A stretch of 64,000 nt of DNA. It comes from Streptomyces sp. CG4 (GTDB taxonomy: Bacteria; Actinomycetota; Actinomycetes; Streptomycetales; Streptomycetaceae). Below the pieces are notes generated by a model. It saw nothing but the letters and a program-made list of their open reading frames with translations, made no database searches and had not been told where the DNA came from. The translations under genes were made by a program, and so were the position numbers. The stretch covers positions 2,108,001 to 2,172,000 of the forward strand of contig NZ_CP163525.1 in assembly GCF_041080655.1 (NCBI RefSeq), written 5' to 3'. Within the stretch, counting starts at the first letter, position 1, and every line of letters starts with the position of its first letter. Positions 16,954-25,793 of this stretch are shown one piece after another.

Positions 16954-17907
16954 TTACCGGTTCAAGATCCGGGCGGAGAGCAGGTTCGGATCGGTGGCGG
17001 TGAAGTAGGCGGCGTTCGCGATGTACACCGTGTCGCCGCGGCGGGCAAGGGAGGTGGGGTTCTGCAGTCCGTCGTCGGCGGTGAGGACCACGGTGTGCGA
17101 GCCGTCGGTGCGGACGAGTTCGACCTCGTTGCCCTGGTTGTTGGTGACCAGGACGTCATCGTCGTCGCCGGTGAAGGCGAAGTCGTCCACCGTGCCCAGA
17201 CCGGTGGCGACGGTGCGGACCGCGCCGGGCCCGCCGTGGCAGCCGATCGGGATGCGCAGCAGTGTTCCCCGGTCCATGTTGGTGACCCAGACCGCGTCGT
17301 CGCGGATCTTCAGCCCGTTGGCACCGAAGTTGCCGGGGCCGGCCGCAAGATCAGGGGATTCCTGCCAGACGGTCGCTGCTCCGCCGGTGAGCGGGATGCG
17401 CCAGACGGCGCCGAGGGCGGAGTCGCTCGCGTAGAGGAATCCGTGGTGAAGGGCCAGGCCGTTGGGGACGCTTGTGCCGGGCATGGCGGCCACCCGGCTC
17501 GGGCTGCCGCCGGGCGGGATCCGCCACAGCCCGGTGAGGTCGTCGGTGCCCGCCGAGTAAAGGACGTACAGGGTGCCGTCCGGGAGACGGACGATGCCGC
17601 CGACGAAGGCGCGGCCGGTGAGCGGCGCACTGGTCCCGTCCGGCGGGGCGGGGAGAGTGGCCAGGACGTCCAGGCCGCCGTCCGGGGTGAGCCGGTCGAT
17701 CTGGTGGGAGAAGGACATGGTCAGGTCGATGGAGCCGTCCGGCTCGATCGTCAGGTTCTCCGGCTGCCGGCCGGCCGCCAGGTCGAGGTGCCTGACCACC
17801 CGGACGTCGTCGAGCGGTGGAGTGGCCGCGGACGCCGGTATGGCGAGGCCCGCGACGGCGGCGGTCAGTGCCGCAGCGAGGATCGAAGTCCTGCCGATGT
17901 TGTGCAC
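16954..17907 (-). CDS. Secreted ScyD/ScyE-like (SMP-30/NHL-type) beta-propeller protein
   Basis: A 317-residue exported protein with a signal peptide (SILAAALTAAVAGLAIPASA, about 7-26). The mature part is a repeat-blade propeller of the ScyD/ScyE family: PENLTIEPDGSIDLT, GRAFVGGIVRLPDGTLYVLY, VPNGLALHHGFLYASDSALG, GANGLKIRDDAVWVTNMDRG and TVDDFAFTGDDDDVLVTNN. Actinobacterial members are common and uncharacterised. The GTG at 17907 sits 9 nt after AAGGAG; an upstream in-frame start would bury the signal peptide. It lies downstream of the SDR gene on the same strand (143 bases), so may be its operon partner. Confidence 0.85.
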   Translation of the reverse strand: MHNIGRTSILAAALTAAVAGLAIPASAATPPLDDVRVVRHLDLAAGRQPENLTIEPDGSIDLTMSFSHQIDRLTPDGGLDVLATLPAPPDGTSAPLTGRAFVGGIVRLPDGTLYVLYSAGTDDLTGLWRIPPGGSPSRVAAMPGTSVPNGLALHHGFLYASDSALGAVWRIPLTGGAATVWQESPDLAAGPGNFGANGLKIRDDAVWVTNMDRGTLLRIPIGCHGGPGAVRTVATGLGTVDDFAFTGDDDDVLVTNNQGNEVELVRTDGSHTVVLTADDGLQNPTSLARRGDTVYIANAAYFTATDPNLLSARILNR

Positions 17908-18050
17908 GGGGTTGTCTCCTTGGTCGTCCCGCGCCCAGGGCGATGCGGGAAGTAGTGAGGTGAGGTGGTCGGCGGGTGTCGGCACGGCAGTACCGACACC
18001 CGCCGGGCCCTGGTTCGGACGGCATCCCACCCCGTGGGGCCGGTATGTTC

Positions 18051-18878
18051 TCAGCGCTTGCCGTGGGCTTCGACCGAGAGCGGCTCCCAGCTGCGCCAGG
18101 TCTCCAGCCGCGTCCGGTACTCGGCGGTCGCGGTGGCGAGTGGTCCGTCACCGAGGAAGACCCGCAGCGGCGGCTCGGCCTCGTCGACGAGCCGGAGCAC
18201 GGCGGCCCGGGTGGCGGCCGGGTCGCCGAGCGTCCCGTGGCGCCGCCGCCTGGCCTGCTGCACGTGCGTCAGGAGCTCGGTGTACGCCGGGTGGGGCGTC
18301 GCGGTGCGCACGGACGGGCCGCCGAAGTCGGTGGCGTACGCGGCGGGTTCGATCAGCGTGACCTTGATGCCGAACGGTGCGACTTCCTGAGCCAGCGACT
18401 GGCTGAGGCCTTCCAAGGCCCATTTCGAGGCGGCGTACATGCCGGTGTTGGGGAAGGCGCAGACGCCGCTGATCGAGCTGACCTGCAGGATGTGTCCCGA
18501 GCCCTGCGCGCGCAGGAGGGGCAGCGCGGCCTGCGTGACCCAGAGAGCGCCGAACAGGTTCGTGTCCAGCTGGTCGCGGGCTTCGGATTCGTTGATTTCC
18601 TCGATCATGCCGAACTGCCCGTAGCCGGCGTTGTTGACGACGACGTCGAGCCGGCCGAAGTGCTCGTGCGCCGCCCGCACGGCCGCGAAAGCGGCGGCGC
18701 GGTCGATGACGTCGAGCCGCTGCGGGAGGACCAGGTCGCCGTACGCCGCGGCGAGGTCGGCGAGTGCGGCGGTGTCCCGGGCCGTCGCGGCCACCCGGTC
18801 GCCGCGTTCGAGGGCGGCGGTCGCCCACTCGCGCCCGAAGCCCCTTGCGGCGCCGGTGATGAACCAGATCTTGCTCAT
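18051..18878 (-). CDS. Short-chain dehydrogenase/reductase
   Basis: A 275-residue classical SDR. The Rossmann motif is ITGAARGFGRE (7-17), NNAGYGQFG follows, and the catalytic Ser and Tyr-x-x-x-Lys are in VSSISGVCAF and YAASKWALEGLSQ. The last ~70 residues form the substrate lid. The missing acidic residue after strand 2 and the Arg in ATARD suggest NADP(H) use. Substrate unknown. It follows the MFS gene by 105 bases on the same strand, and both are probably controlled by the divergent MmyB-like regulator at 20382. Confidence 0.92.
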   Translation of the reverse strand: MSKIWFITGAARGFGREWATAALERGDRVAATARDTAALADLAAAYGDLVLPQRLDVIDRAAAFAAVRAAHEHFGRLDVVVNNAGYGQFGMIEEINESEARDQLDTNLFGALWVTQAALPLLRAQGSGHILQVSSISGVCAFPNTGMYAASKWALEGLSQSLAQEVAPFGIKVTLIEPAAYATDFGGPSVRTATPHPAYTELLTHVQQARRRRHGTLGDPAATRAAVLRLVDEAEPPLRVFLGDGPLATATAEYRTRLETWRSWEPLSVEAHGKR

Positions 18879-18983
18879 GTGTGCTCCAGTTACAGGTGGT
18901 GTGCCGGCTCGGGCAGGCCTGCGCCGGTGTCTGGCGGCGCGGATGAATGGCGGCGGTGGGCGGGGCCGGCCGACCTCGGCGTG

Positions 18984-20240
18984 TCAGGCGACATCCGCCA
19001 TGTGCGCGGCCTCGGCCGCCCGTACGGCGTCCGCCGACGCCTGGGCGCGCGCCGTCCACTGGCCGTGGGCCCACATCAGCAGGCCGGCCAGCGGCAGCAC
19101 CGTCCCGAAGGCACAGACGCCGGACCATCCGTAGGCGGTGTGCAGTGCGCCGGCGACGGCGGAGGAGGTGGCGCCGCCGACGAAGACGGTAGTCATGAAG
19201 ACGGTGTTGATCCGGGCTCGGGCATCGGCGCGCAGGGCGTAGATCTCGGCCTGGCTCAGCACCTGGTGGCACTGCACGGCGAAGTCCAGCAGCACTGCGG
19301 CAACGGCGAGCAGCGGCACGCTGCCGTGCCCGAGCGCGGCGAGCACGAACGCGCACGAGGCGAGCAGCAGCGCGACGCCGCTGGCGGTTCGACCGTGCCC
19401 ACGATCGGCGATCCGCCCGGCGACCGGCGCGGCGGCAGCACCGCCGGCACCGACCAGCGCGAACAGGGCGATCTGGACCTGGCCGAAGTGGTGCTCGTCG
19501 ATGAGCTCGTAGGCGATGGCCGTCCAGAACGTGGTGAACGCGCCGAACATCGTCGCCTGGCACAGGGCCCGGCGACGCAGCACGGGCTCGCTGCGCACCA
19601 GCCCGCCCAGGCTGGCCAACAGCGCGACGTAGCCGGCCGCGTGGTCCGGCGCGCGCTGCGGCAGCAGCCGGCGCAGGACGACGGCGAGGGCGAGCATCAC
19701 GACCGCGGAGATCACGTAGATCGCACGCCAGCCGAGCAGGTCAGCGACCAGGCTCGACACCGTCCGCGCGAGCAGAATGCCGGTCAGCAGACCGCTCATG
19801 ACCCGGCCGACGACCTTGCCACGCTGGTCGGCTGGGGCCAGGTGAGCCGCCAACGGCACGAGGACCTGCGCGACCACGGACGTGGTCCCCACCAGCACCG
19901 AGACGGCGAGGAACATCCCGAACACCGGGCTCACCGCAGCCAGTAGCAGCGCGGTCGCCGTCACGAGCAGCGTCCGCGTCGCGAGCCTGCGGTTCTCGAC
20001 CAGGTCGCCGAGCGGCAGCACGAACAGCAGGCCGAGGGCGTACCCGGTCTGGGTCAGCGTCACCACGGTCGTGGCCGCGCCCTGGCTGACGCCGAAGGAG
20101 CCGGCGACGAGGTCGAGCAGCGGCTGCGCGTAGTAGAGATTGGCGACGGTCAGCCCGCAGGCCACCGCCAGAACCAGTGTCAGCGCGGGGTTCATCCGCC
20201 GCGGTGCGGCCTTCTCGGGCACACCCACCAACTGACGCAT
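18984..20240 (-). CDS. MFS transporter (drug-efflux type)
   Basis: A 418-residue, ~12-helix major facilitator protein. The short cytosolic start leads into the first helix (LTLVLAVACGLTVANLYYAQ). The inter-helix 2-3 motif A-like segment is PLGDLVENRRLATR, and the second half begins after the central loop near RSEPVLRRRALCQ. Most similar in style to DHA1-type multidrug exporters. It begins 141 bases from the divergent MmyB-like regulator gene, with two copies of a GGGTG-N5-CACCC site between them, so it is the likely principal target of that regulator. Efflux substrate unknown; the SDR downstream may act on the same compound. Confidence 0.9.
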   Translation of the reverse strand: MRQLVGVPEKAAPRRMNPALTLVLAVACGLTVANLYYAQPLLDLVAGSFGVSQGAATTVVTLTQTGYALGLLFVLPLGDLVENRRLATRTLLVTATALLLAAVSPVFGMFLAVSVLVGTTSVVAQVLVPLAAHLAPADQRGKVVGRVMSGLLTGILLARTVSSLVADLLGWRAIYVISAVVMLALAVVLRRLLPQRAPDHAAGYVALLASLGGLVRSEPVLRRRALCQATMFGAFTTFWTAIAYELIDEHHFGQVQIALFALVGAGGAAAAPVAGRIADRGHGRTASGVALLLASCAFVLAALGHGSVPLLAVAAVLLDFAVQCHQVLSQAEIYALRADARARINTVFMTTVFVGGATSSAVAGALHTAYGWSGVCAFGTVLPLAGLLMWAHGQWTARAQASADAVRAAEAAHMADVA

Positions 20241-20303
20241 ATCTGTTCACCTTCCGGACGTTGTTCCGGAAGCAACGCTAGGAAGGCGGCGGCCGACGAA
20301 GAA

Positions 20304-20344
20304 GGGTGTGTTGCACCCCCTCCCAGCCAGGGTGCGACACACCC
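20304..20344. promoter_or_regulatory. Double operator GGGTG-N5-CACCC for MmyB-like regulator
   Basis: Two 15-bp palindromes, GGGTGTGTTGCACCC (20304-20318) and GGGTGCGACACACCC (20330-20344), lie between the divergent MFS and regulator genes. Each has GGGTG/CACCC arms around 5 bases, and the two are also near-perfect inverted copies of each other. The same motif lies upstream of the second MmyB-like gene at 27289-27303. It is probably the binding site of the adjacent regulator. Confidence 0.6.
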
Positions 20345-20381
20345 AGGCTCTCCCCCTGAAGGCGGCGGTACCGTTGCGGGT

Positions 20382-21254
20382 ATGACGAGGGCAAACGAGC
20401 TCGGCGACTTCCTGCGCGCCCGTCGCGACCTGGTCTCGCCGGAGCGGGCGGGCCTGCCGTCGCACACCTCCCGCCGGGTCAAGGGCCTGCGACGGGAGGA
20501 GGTCGCGCTGCTCGCCGGGGTCAGCACCGACTACTACACCCGCCTTGAGCAGGGCCGCGAACGGCATCCCTCGGAGCAGGTGCTCGGTGCCGTCGCCCGC
20601 GCCCTGCACCTCGACGACGACGCCGCCGCGCACCTGTTCCGGCTGGCCCAGCCCGCGCCGCGAACCGCCGCCGGACCGGTGACCACCGTCAGCCCCGAGC
20701 TGCGGCGGCTGATGGACCACTTCCTGGACCTGCCGGCCTGCATCGTCGGCCCGGCACTGGACATCCTGGCCGCCAACCACTCCGCCGGTCAGCTCTACAG
20801 CGGCTTCGCCCGGATGGACAACCAGCTGCGCATGCTGTTCCTCGACCCGGCCGGCCGCCGGTTCTACCGGGACTGGGACCGCGCCGCCCGCAGCCTGGTC
20901 AGCAGCCTACGCGCGCAGGCTGCCCCCTTTCCTGATGACCCGCGCGTCGCCCAGGTCATCGGTGAACTCTCGTTGCGCAGTCCGGCCTTCGCCGACCTGT
21001 GGGCCCGGTACGACGTCCGGCCGTGCACCAGCGACGACAAACCGCTGTGGCACCCGCAGGTCGGCGAGATGTACCTGCACTACGAGGCGTTCACCGTCGC
21101 CAGCGCCCCCGGCCAGCGACTGCTGGTCTACTCGGCCGAACCCGGCACCCCCAGCGCCGACGCCCTCGTCCTGCTGCGCACTCTCGCCGACGACCCCCGC
21201 CCCGGCCGGCCCGCACGAGCGGCAGCCAAGGCATCCACCGCGCGCACCACCTGA
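20382..21254 (+). CDS. MmyB-like XRE-family transcriptional regulator
   Basis: A 290-residue regulator. The N-terminal Cro/CI HTH (about 8-65) shows LGDFLRARRDLVSPE, VKGLRREEVALLAGVSTDYY and TRLEQGRERHPSEQVL. The C-terminal MmyB-like ligand-binding domain has LAANHSAGQLYSGFARMDNQ, RMLFLDPAGRRFYRDWD and LVYSAEPGTPSADALVLL. It is homologous over the full length to the regulator at 26410-27252. The GTG/ATG choice is simple: ATG 20382 follows GCGGGT. Such genes typically lie divergent from an oxidoreductase or transporter they control, as here (MFS + SDR). The ligand is unknown. Confidence 0.92.
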   Translation: MTRANELGDFLRARRDLVSPERAGLPSHTSRRVKGLRREEVALLAGVSTDYYTRLEQGRERHPSEQVLGAVARALHLDDDAAAHLFRLAQPAPRTAAGPVTTVSPELRRLMDHFLDLPACIVGPALDILAANHSAGQLYSGFARMDNQLRMLFLDPAGRRFYRDWDRAARSLVSSLRAQAAPFPDDPRVAQVIGELSLRSPAFADLWARYDVRPCTSDDKPLWHPQVGEMYLHYEAFTVASAPGQRLLVYSAEPGTPSADALVLLRTLADDPRPGRPARAAAKASTARTT

Positions 21255-21531
21255 TGACGGGGGGGAAGGCTCCTCGCCTGAACTGCGGCCGGTCGACCCG
21301 AAGCCCCCCGGTCGCCATCGATCACCGGGGCTGACGCATCGGGTGGTCCTCCGGCTCAGTCGTCGCTCCCCGGAGAGAACGCCGCAGCAACGTCAGCGCT
21401 ACCCGCCGAGGCCGGCCACCCTCGGCACGTCCGGTCACCCGGACAGCAGCCGGTGAGGACACTGGCCCTCGTCCGGGAGCCCCAGGGGGTGAGAACACCG
21501 AACAATGCGATGACGGATCTCGGCGCGATGG

Positions 21532-22440
21532 TCAGCCGTTTGGCTGCGCGGCCTTCCAAGCGCGGTAGTAGTGGAGATCGATCGCGTCGGTGATGGAGGC
21601 GTGGCTGGGGCGCCAGCCGAGCACGCGGCGTACCTTGGCACTGGTGACAAGCTCGTCTTGGTCGGCGGCCGTCTGCATCATGCCGCCGTCCTCTACGGGG
21701 GCCAGGGCGATCTCGCCGGCGTGGCCGGCGGCGCGGACGGCCGCGGTCTGGACGTCCAGGGCGCGCAGGCGCTGCTCGTCGGCGATGACGAAGGTCTCGC
21801 CGTTGACGGCGGCTGGGTTGTCGAGGATGCGGACGTACGCGTCGGCGAGGTCCTCGACGTGGACCCAGCTCCAGCGCTTGCCGGTGTCGCCGTAGAAGAC
21901 GGGCTTGCCGGCCTCGGCCGCAGCGAACCACTGGCCGGTCATCGAGGTCGTGGCGGCGCCGCCGTACAGGAAGCCGGGCCGCACGATGGTGTGGGGCAGG
22001 CCGCTAGCGGCAAGTTCCTGCTCCAGCCGGAAGCGGAAGCTGAGGGGGCTGTCGGGGTTGCCGGGAGTGTTCTCGTCCATCAGGGACGAGCCGGTGCGGC
22101 CGTAGGAGGAGATGCCGGTGGTGTACACCAGGTGGCCGCGCCGCCCGTAGCGCTCCTGTGCGGTCGTCAGCTCGGCGAACAGGCGCTGATCGCCACCGTA
22201 GGGGTCGGCCATGTCCATGAGCAGGTGTACGACCGCGTCCGCACCGTCCAGGTGACCGCGCCAGGTGTCAGGCTTGGCGAAGTCCCCTGCGACGGGCGTG
22301 ACTTCGGCCAACTCCAGCGCCCGGGCGGCACGCGAGGCAGTGTCGCGGGTCAGCCCGAGGACGGCGTGGCCCTCTCGCGAGAGGGCGGCACAGACGCGGG
22401 ACCCGGCATACCCGGTGGCGCCGATGACGAGGATCTTCAT
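21532..22440 (-). CDS. NAD(P)-dependent epimerase/dehydratase-like (extended SDR)
   Basis: A 302-residue extended SDR. The nucleotide-binding motif is VIGATGYAGSRV (5-16), with the active-site region GHLVYTTGISSYG (Ser/Thr and Tyr) and substrate segment RPGFLYGGAATTSM. It lacks the standard YxxxK spacing, which is common in the atypical members used as reductases or in NAD sensing. ATG 22440 follows GGGAGA. The gene lies 106 bases downstream of the hydrolase gene on the same strand, yet has its own operator-like site TTGC-N4-GCAA at 22487-22498 identical in pattern to those of the MarR gene. It probably belongs to the same small regulon. Confidence 0.88.
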   Translation of the reverse strand: MKILVIGATGYAGSRVCAALSREGHAVLGLTRDTASRAARALELAEVTPVAGDFAKPDTWRGHLDGADAVVHLLMDMADPYGGDQRLFAELTTAQERYGRRGHLVYTTGISSYGRTGSSLMDENTPGNPDSPLSFRFRLEQELAASGLPHTIVRPGFLYGGAATTSMTGQWFAAAEAGKPVFYGDTGKRWSWVHVEDLADAYVRILDNPAAVNGETFVIADEQRLRALDVQTAAVRAAGHAGEIALAPVEDGGMMQTAADQDELVTSAKVRRVLGWRPSHASITDAIDLHYYRAWKAAQPNG

Positions 22441-22485
22441 GATGGTTCTCCCTAGGACTGAGATGGGGCATACCACAAGTAATTG

Positions 22486-22499
22486 ATTGCCCAAGCAAT
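22486..22499. promoter_or_regulatory. MarR operator-like palindrome upstream of epimerase gene
   Basis: ATTGC-CCAA-GCAAT is a perfect palindrome with 5-bp arms, 46-59 bases before the epimerase ATG. Its TTGC-N4-GCAA core matches the two sites in the MarR/hydrolase intergenic region. Confidence 0.55.
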
Positions 22500-22546
22500 A
22501 AAGTCTGGATGGTGGAGCACAGCCGGAAAACGGAGACAGGACGGGC

Positions 22547-23452
22547 TCAGGCGGTGCCGTCCGACAGGAGGAAGCGGGCGAGGCGCTCTGCGAGCCAGGA
22601 GGGATTGTCGGCGGCGATGGCGTGACCGGCCGCGGGGACGATGTCGGCGCGCACATCGGCTGCGGCCTGCCGGGCGCCGTCGAGCAGGCCCTGCTGCGGC
22701 AGTCCGTGTTCGCCGCTGAGCACCAGGACCGGCATCGCCAGACGACCGGCGGCGCGGGCGGCGCGGCCGTCCTCGGCGAGGGTGGCGTAGTGCTCGAACC
22801 CGCCGCGCATCCCTCCCGGCGCACAGTAGGCGCGGAGCAGCTGCGCTCGATCCTCGTCCGTGAGTCCACCAGTGGACATCATCGCCCAGTAGCCGCCGAG
22901 GTACTCCTCCTCCTTGCCGGCGGTGAGCATGGCTGCGAGTTCGGCCTGGGCATGGAAGCCGAAGTGCCAGAACCCACCAGTCGCGGGGTTCATCCGCGCC
23001 TCCAGCCCGTAGCCGGGCAGGAGCGCTTCGGTCAGCACCAAGCGGCGTACCTCGTCCGGGTAGGCCAGGGCGTAGGCGTGGGCGACCATCGTGCCGATGT
23101 CGGCGCCGACCACGCTCACGTCGGTGAGCGCGAGATGACGTACGAGGTGGTGAAGGTCTTCGGCTTCGTCGCGTTTGGTGTAGGGGCCCGTCGGCTTGTC
23201 CGAGTCGCCCGAGCCGCGCAGGTCGGGGGCGATCACGGTGAAGCCTCGCCCAGCCAGTGGCCGCATCAGGGCGCGCCACTGGATCCAGGTGAAGGGCCAG
23301 CCGTGCAGGAGCAGGACGGCCGGGCCCTGCCCGCCGATCACATAGTGCAGGCGCACGCCACCGGCGTCCGCGTACCGGTGGGTGAAGCCTTCCAGTCGCT
23401 CTGCGGCGCTGCCGGGAGCAGGCGCCGGGAGCGCCTGCGTGGCCGTGGTCAC
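22547..23452 (-). CDS. Epoxide-hydrolase-like alpha/beta hydrolase
   Basis: A 301-residue alpha/beta hydrolase whose nucleophile elbow is VVGADIGTMVAH, with Asp instead of Ser, as in epoxide hydrolases and haloalkane dehalogenases. The oxyanion segment is LLLHGWPFTWIQW (HGxP motif), and GSGDSDKP and the C-terminal His region (VPAAGHAIAADNP) complete the set. These features fit an epoxide hydrolase. GTG 23452 has GGAGGAC upstream. It is divergent from a MarR gene with two palindromes in the 104-bp gap, and the epimerase-like gene follows it on the same strand. Confidence 0.9.
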   Translation of the reverse strand: MTTATQALPAPAPGSAAERLEGFTHRYADAGGVRLHYVIGGQGPAVLLLHGWPFTWIQWRALMRPLAGRGFTVIAPDLRGSGDSDKPTGPYTKRDEAEDLHHLVRHLALTDVSVVGADIGTMVAHAYALAYPDEVRRLVLTEALLPGYGLEARMNPATGGFWHFGFHAQAELAAMLTAGKEEEYLGGYWAMMSTGGLTDEDRAQLLRAYCAPGGMRGGFEHYATLAEDGRAARAAGRLAMPVLVLSGEHGLPQQGLLDGARQAAADVRADIVPAAGHAIAADNPSWLAERLARFLLSDGTA

Positions 23453-23496
23453 GGGTCCTCCAGGGGGTCGGGGTGGTGCGGCATGACCCAAAGTGT

Positions 23497-23538
23497 TTGC
23501 CTGAGCAAGTATTAGCCCAGTTTGCTTGCTCAGGCAAG
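23497..23538. promoter_or_regulatory. Paired MarR operator sites in divergent promoter region
   Basis: TTGCCTGAGCAA (23497-23508) and TTGCTCAGGCAA (23526-23537) are inverted copies of one another. Each is a palindrome of type TTGC-N4-GCAA, and together they give 13-bp inverted arms around a 15-bp centre. They sit where the divergent promoters of the hydrolase and MarR genes must be. Confidence 0.65.
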
Positions 23539-23556
23539 TAGCGGCAGGATGGGGGC

Positions 23557-24087
23557 GTGGACAACGCCGCTCCGCTGAACCCCGATGCCCCGCTGAACCC
23601 CGATGAGATGCTGCTGTGGCAGTCCCTCGGGCGCCTGGTCCACGCCCTGCCCCGGGTGCTGGAAGACGACATGACGCGCACCGCCGGCATGTCGATGACG
23701 GAGTTCGCCGTTCTGCTCACGCTCAGCCAGGCTTCCGACAGCCGGATGCGCATGTCGGAACTGGCCGCCGCCACCGGGCTCACCCCCTCGCGCATCACCC
23801 GCGTCGTCGACGTGCTCCGCACCCACGGCCTGGTCTCCAAGCAACGCCACGGCTCCGATGCGCGCGGCAACGAGACCGTGCTCACCGACCTCGGCCGCAG
23901 CCGAATCGAGTCGGCCCAGCCCGCTCACCTGGCCAGCGCCAGGCGCCGCGTCCTCGACCACGTCCCCGCCGACCTCGTGCCAACCGTCGCCACCGTCCTG
24001 GCCGCCCTCACCGACGCCACGATCAGCCCGCGAAACCCCTCTGGAAAACAAGCCCCTCCAGAGCGGCGCCCGAGCACGGACCGGTAA
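23557..24087 (+). CDS. MarR-family transcriptional regulator
   Basis: A 176-residue winged-helix regulator. The core reads MTEFAVLLTLSQASDSRMRM, then the recognition helix region SELAAATGLTPSRITRVVDVL and the wing KQRHGSDARGNETVLTDLG. The C-terminal helix is the dimer arm. The start is GTG 23557, whose transcript leader would carry the second operator. An N-terminal duplication NPDAPLNPDE comes from a 15-18 bp repeat in the DNA. Most likely it represses itself, the divergent epoxide-hydrolase-like gene and, via the third site, the epimerase gene, and is released by a small ligand. Confidence 0.92.
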   Translation: MDNAAPLNPDAPLNPDEMLLWQSLGRLVHALPRVLEDDMTRTAGMSMTEFAVLLTLSQASDSRMRMSELAAATGLTPSRITRVVDVLRTHGLVSKQRHGSDARGNETVLTDLGRSRIESAQPAHLASARRRVLDHVPADLVPTVATVLAALTDATISPRNPSGKQAPPERRPSTDR

Positions 24088-24345
24088 CCTCCCGGTCGGC
24101 TTCCCGCTGGTTGACCATCATGCCGGAGCCGAGCAGCCCGAGATGGGCCTCGTAGTCGACGTGCGCGTGGTGGGACAGGATCGCGGCGTAGCGGATGGCC
24201 GCGAGGTCGGGACTCGTTCTGTCCGTCCGGCCGGTGGCCGCATCCGATGTGCAGTCTGTGGGGCCTCAGCGGCGTGCGACAGCGCGGTGTGGACGATCAA
24301 CGTGCCGGTCGCTGAATCGTCCACACCGCACCAGGCGAGTGTTCG

Positions 24346-25460
24346 TTACGGAGTACGGCGGCGGAAGGTCGCAAGTCTGTGCTGAAGGTTGCGAACGATC
24401 TCCAGCCACTTCCACGACTCAGGGGCATCCCCGCACTTCTCGCCGATCCGGCGCCAGTCGGACAGGTCGCTGAGCTGTGTCTCCAGGGCTTCCCAGTCGG
24501 TCCCGTCCGGGGCGCTGCGGTTCGGGCCGAGCGTCCGGGCGAGGTTGTGGAGGCGGTGGGCAGCCCGGTAGTAGCAGAGTTGGCCGTCGGTGAGCCGTCG
24601 GACCGCGAAGCCGTCGCACTTGCTGCACCAGTCGAAGTTGAGGTCGAGTCGGCGACCGGCGACGAGGAGGCCGTGCCAGACGGCGCTGGTCACTGTGAGG
24701 CGGCGTCCTTCGCGGTCGTGGCCCCCGTCGAGTGATCGCAGGTCCGCCGCTCCGCGGGCCGGGGCCAGGCATCGCAGGTCACGTTCCAGGCCGTCGTCCT
24801 TGTGTCGGAGCCAGGCGGTTGCGCGGGCGCCGTCGGCGAGACCGAGCTCTTCGCCGAACCGCTCGTCGGGCGTGTCACGCGTCCGGTCGGGCCAGATGCT
24901 CTGGCCGCCCTCCGGCCGGGAGCCGATTTCCTTGATCCACGGGTTGATGAGGCTCGCCGGCAGGTCCGATGCTCCCGCGACGATCGCACCCCGCCATCCG
25001 GTGGCCAGCCGCTTCTCGATGACCGGCGGCGGCAGGACCTCCGCCCCGCCGCCGCCGGTCGAGAAGGCCAGGTACCGCTGGTCGGTGACGGGCGCGACGG
25101 TGCGCAGCAGGCGCAGGTGCTCCGCGGCGATCGGTTGGCGTTCGCGCACGGGGGTGTCGTCGAAGATTCCGGGCCGCAGATGGCTCTCCGGTTGGTTCGA
25201 CGCGTCGTCCTCCGGCCGGCCGGTGCCGGCTGTGTGTGGTTCGCAGCGAATCGGGGAGGGGCGGTCGAGGAGTCGGTCGGCGATGAGGTCGGGGGCGGTC
25301 GGGGTGAGGGTGCGCCGGCCCCGGTCGGCGTCGGTGAGGTAGGTGATCAGGACGCCGATCGTCCAGTCGTCGAGGTCGGTCAGGAAGCCCTGGTCGTGCC
25401 AGTGTGGCCTGTCGTCCTTGATCTCCGGCACATGGGCGATGACTGTCCGCTTGGGCGTAG
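24346..25460 (-). CDS. Unrecognised protein, N-terminus uncertain
   Basis: A long frame with good codon bias runs to a stop at 24346. The frame is open upstream to 25818, but beyond about 25470 it is antisense to a histidine-kinase remnant, so the real N-terminus lies near or below 25460 or has been lost. About 370 residues remain. Visible features: HWHDQGFLTDLDDWTIGVLI near the start, RYLAFSTGGGGAEVLPPP, ASLINPWIKEIGSRPEGG, a possible metal pair in FDWCSKCDGFAVR, and a charged C-terminus ending FRRRTP. No signal peptide or membrane segment. I do not recognise the family. The TGGGGAE loop could bind a nucleotide or phosphate, but this is a guess. Confidence 0.5.
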
Positions 25461-25478
25461 CCCTTGCGGTTGGGCCGG

Positions 25479-25759
25479 ATGCCGTGGGTGGGACGTCCGT
25501 GTCATCGACAACGGCCGGGGCATCCCGCCGCAGGACCGGCAGCGGGTGACGGAGATGTTCAGCGGCCTGCACCGCGACGTCGAGGGCTCCGGCTTGGGAC
25601 TGGCCACCTGCCGGCGCATCGCCACCGCCCACGGCGGCACCCTGCGTCTGGAGGAGACCCCCGGGGGGCGGCACCACCGCCGTCTTCCACCTGCCCACCA
25701 AGGCCGACTCCGACCCGCGCGACGGATGGCACGAAACGCAAGCCCCGCCCCTGAGATGA
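25479..25759 (+). pseudogene. Histidine kinase, C-terminal ATPase-domain remnant
   Basis: The plus strand reads VRVIDNGRGIPPQDRQRVTE (G1 box), EGSGLGLATCRRIATAHGG (G2 box), and ETPGG, then, after a frame change at the G6 run 25663-25668, TTAVFHLPTKADSDPRDG to a stop at 25759. This is the end of a HATPase_c domain of a sensor kinase. The N box, phospho-acceptor and sensor domains are absent. A promoterless, frameshifted remnant. Confidence 0.8.
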
Positions 25760-25793
25760 CCACGCGCCGTCCCGCGGGAAAGGAACGCCCTCC

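Noticed and set aside
18148..19563. 471-residue minus-strand frame across the SDR and MFS genes
   Set aside because: Arg-rich wrong frame of two clearly coding genes.
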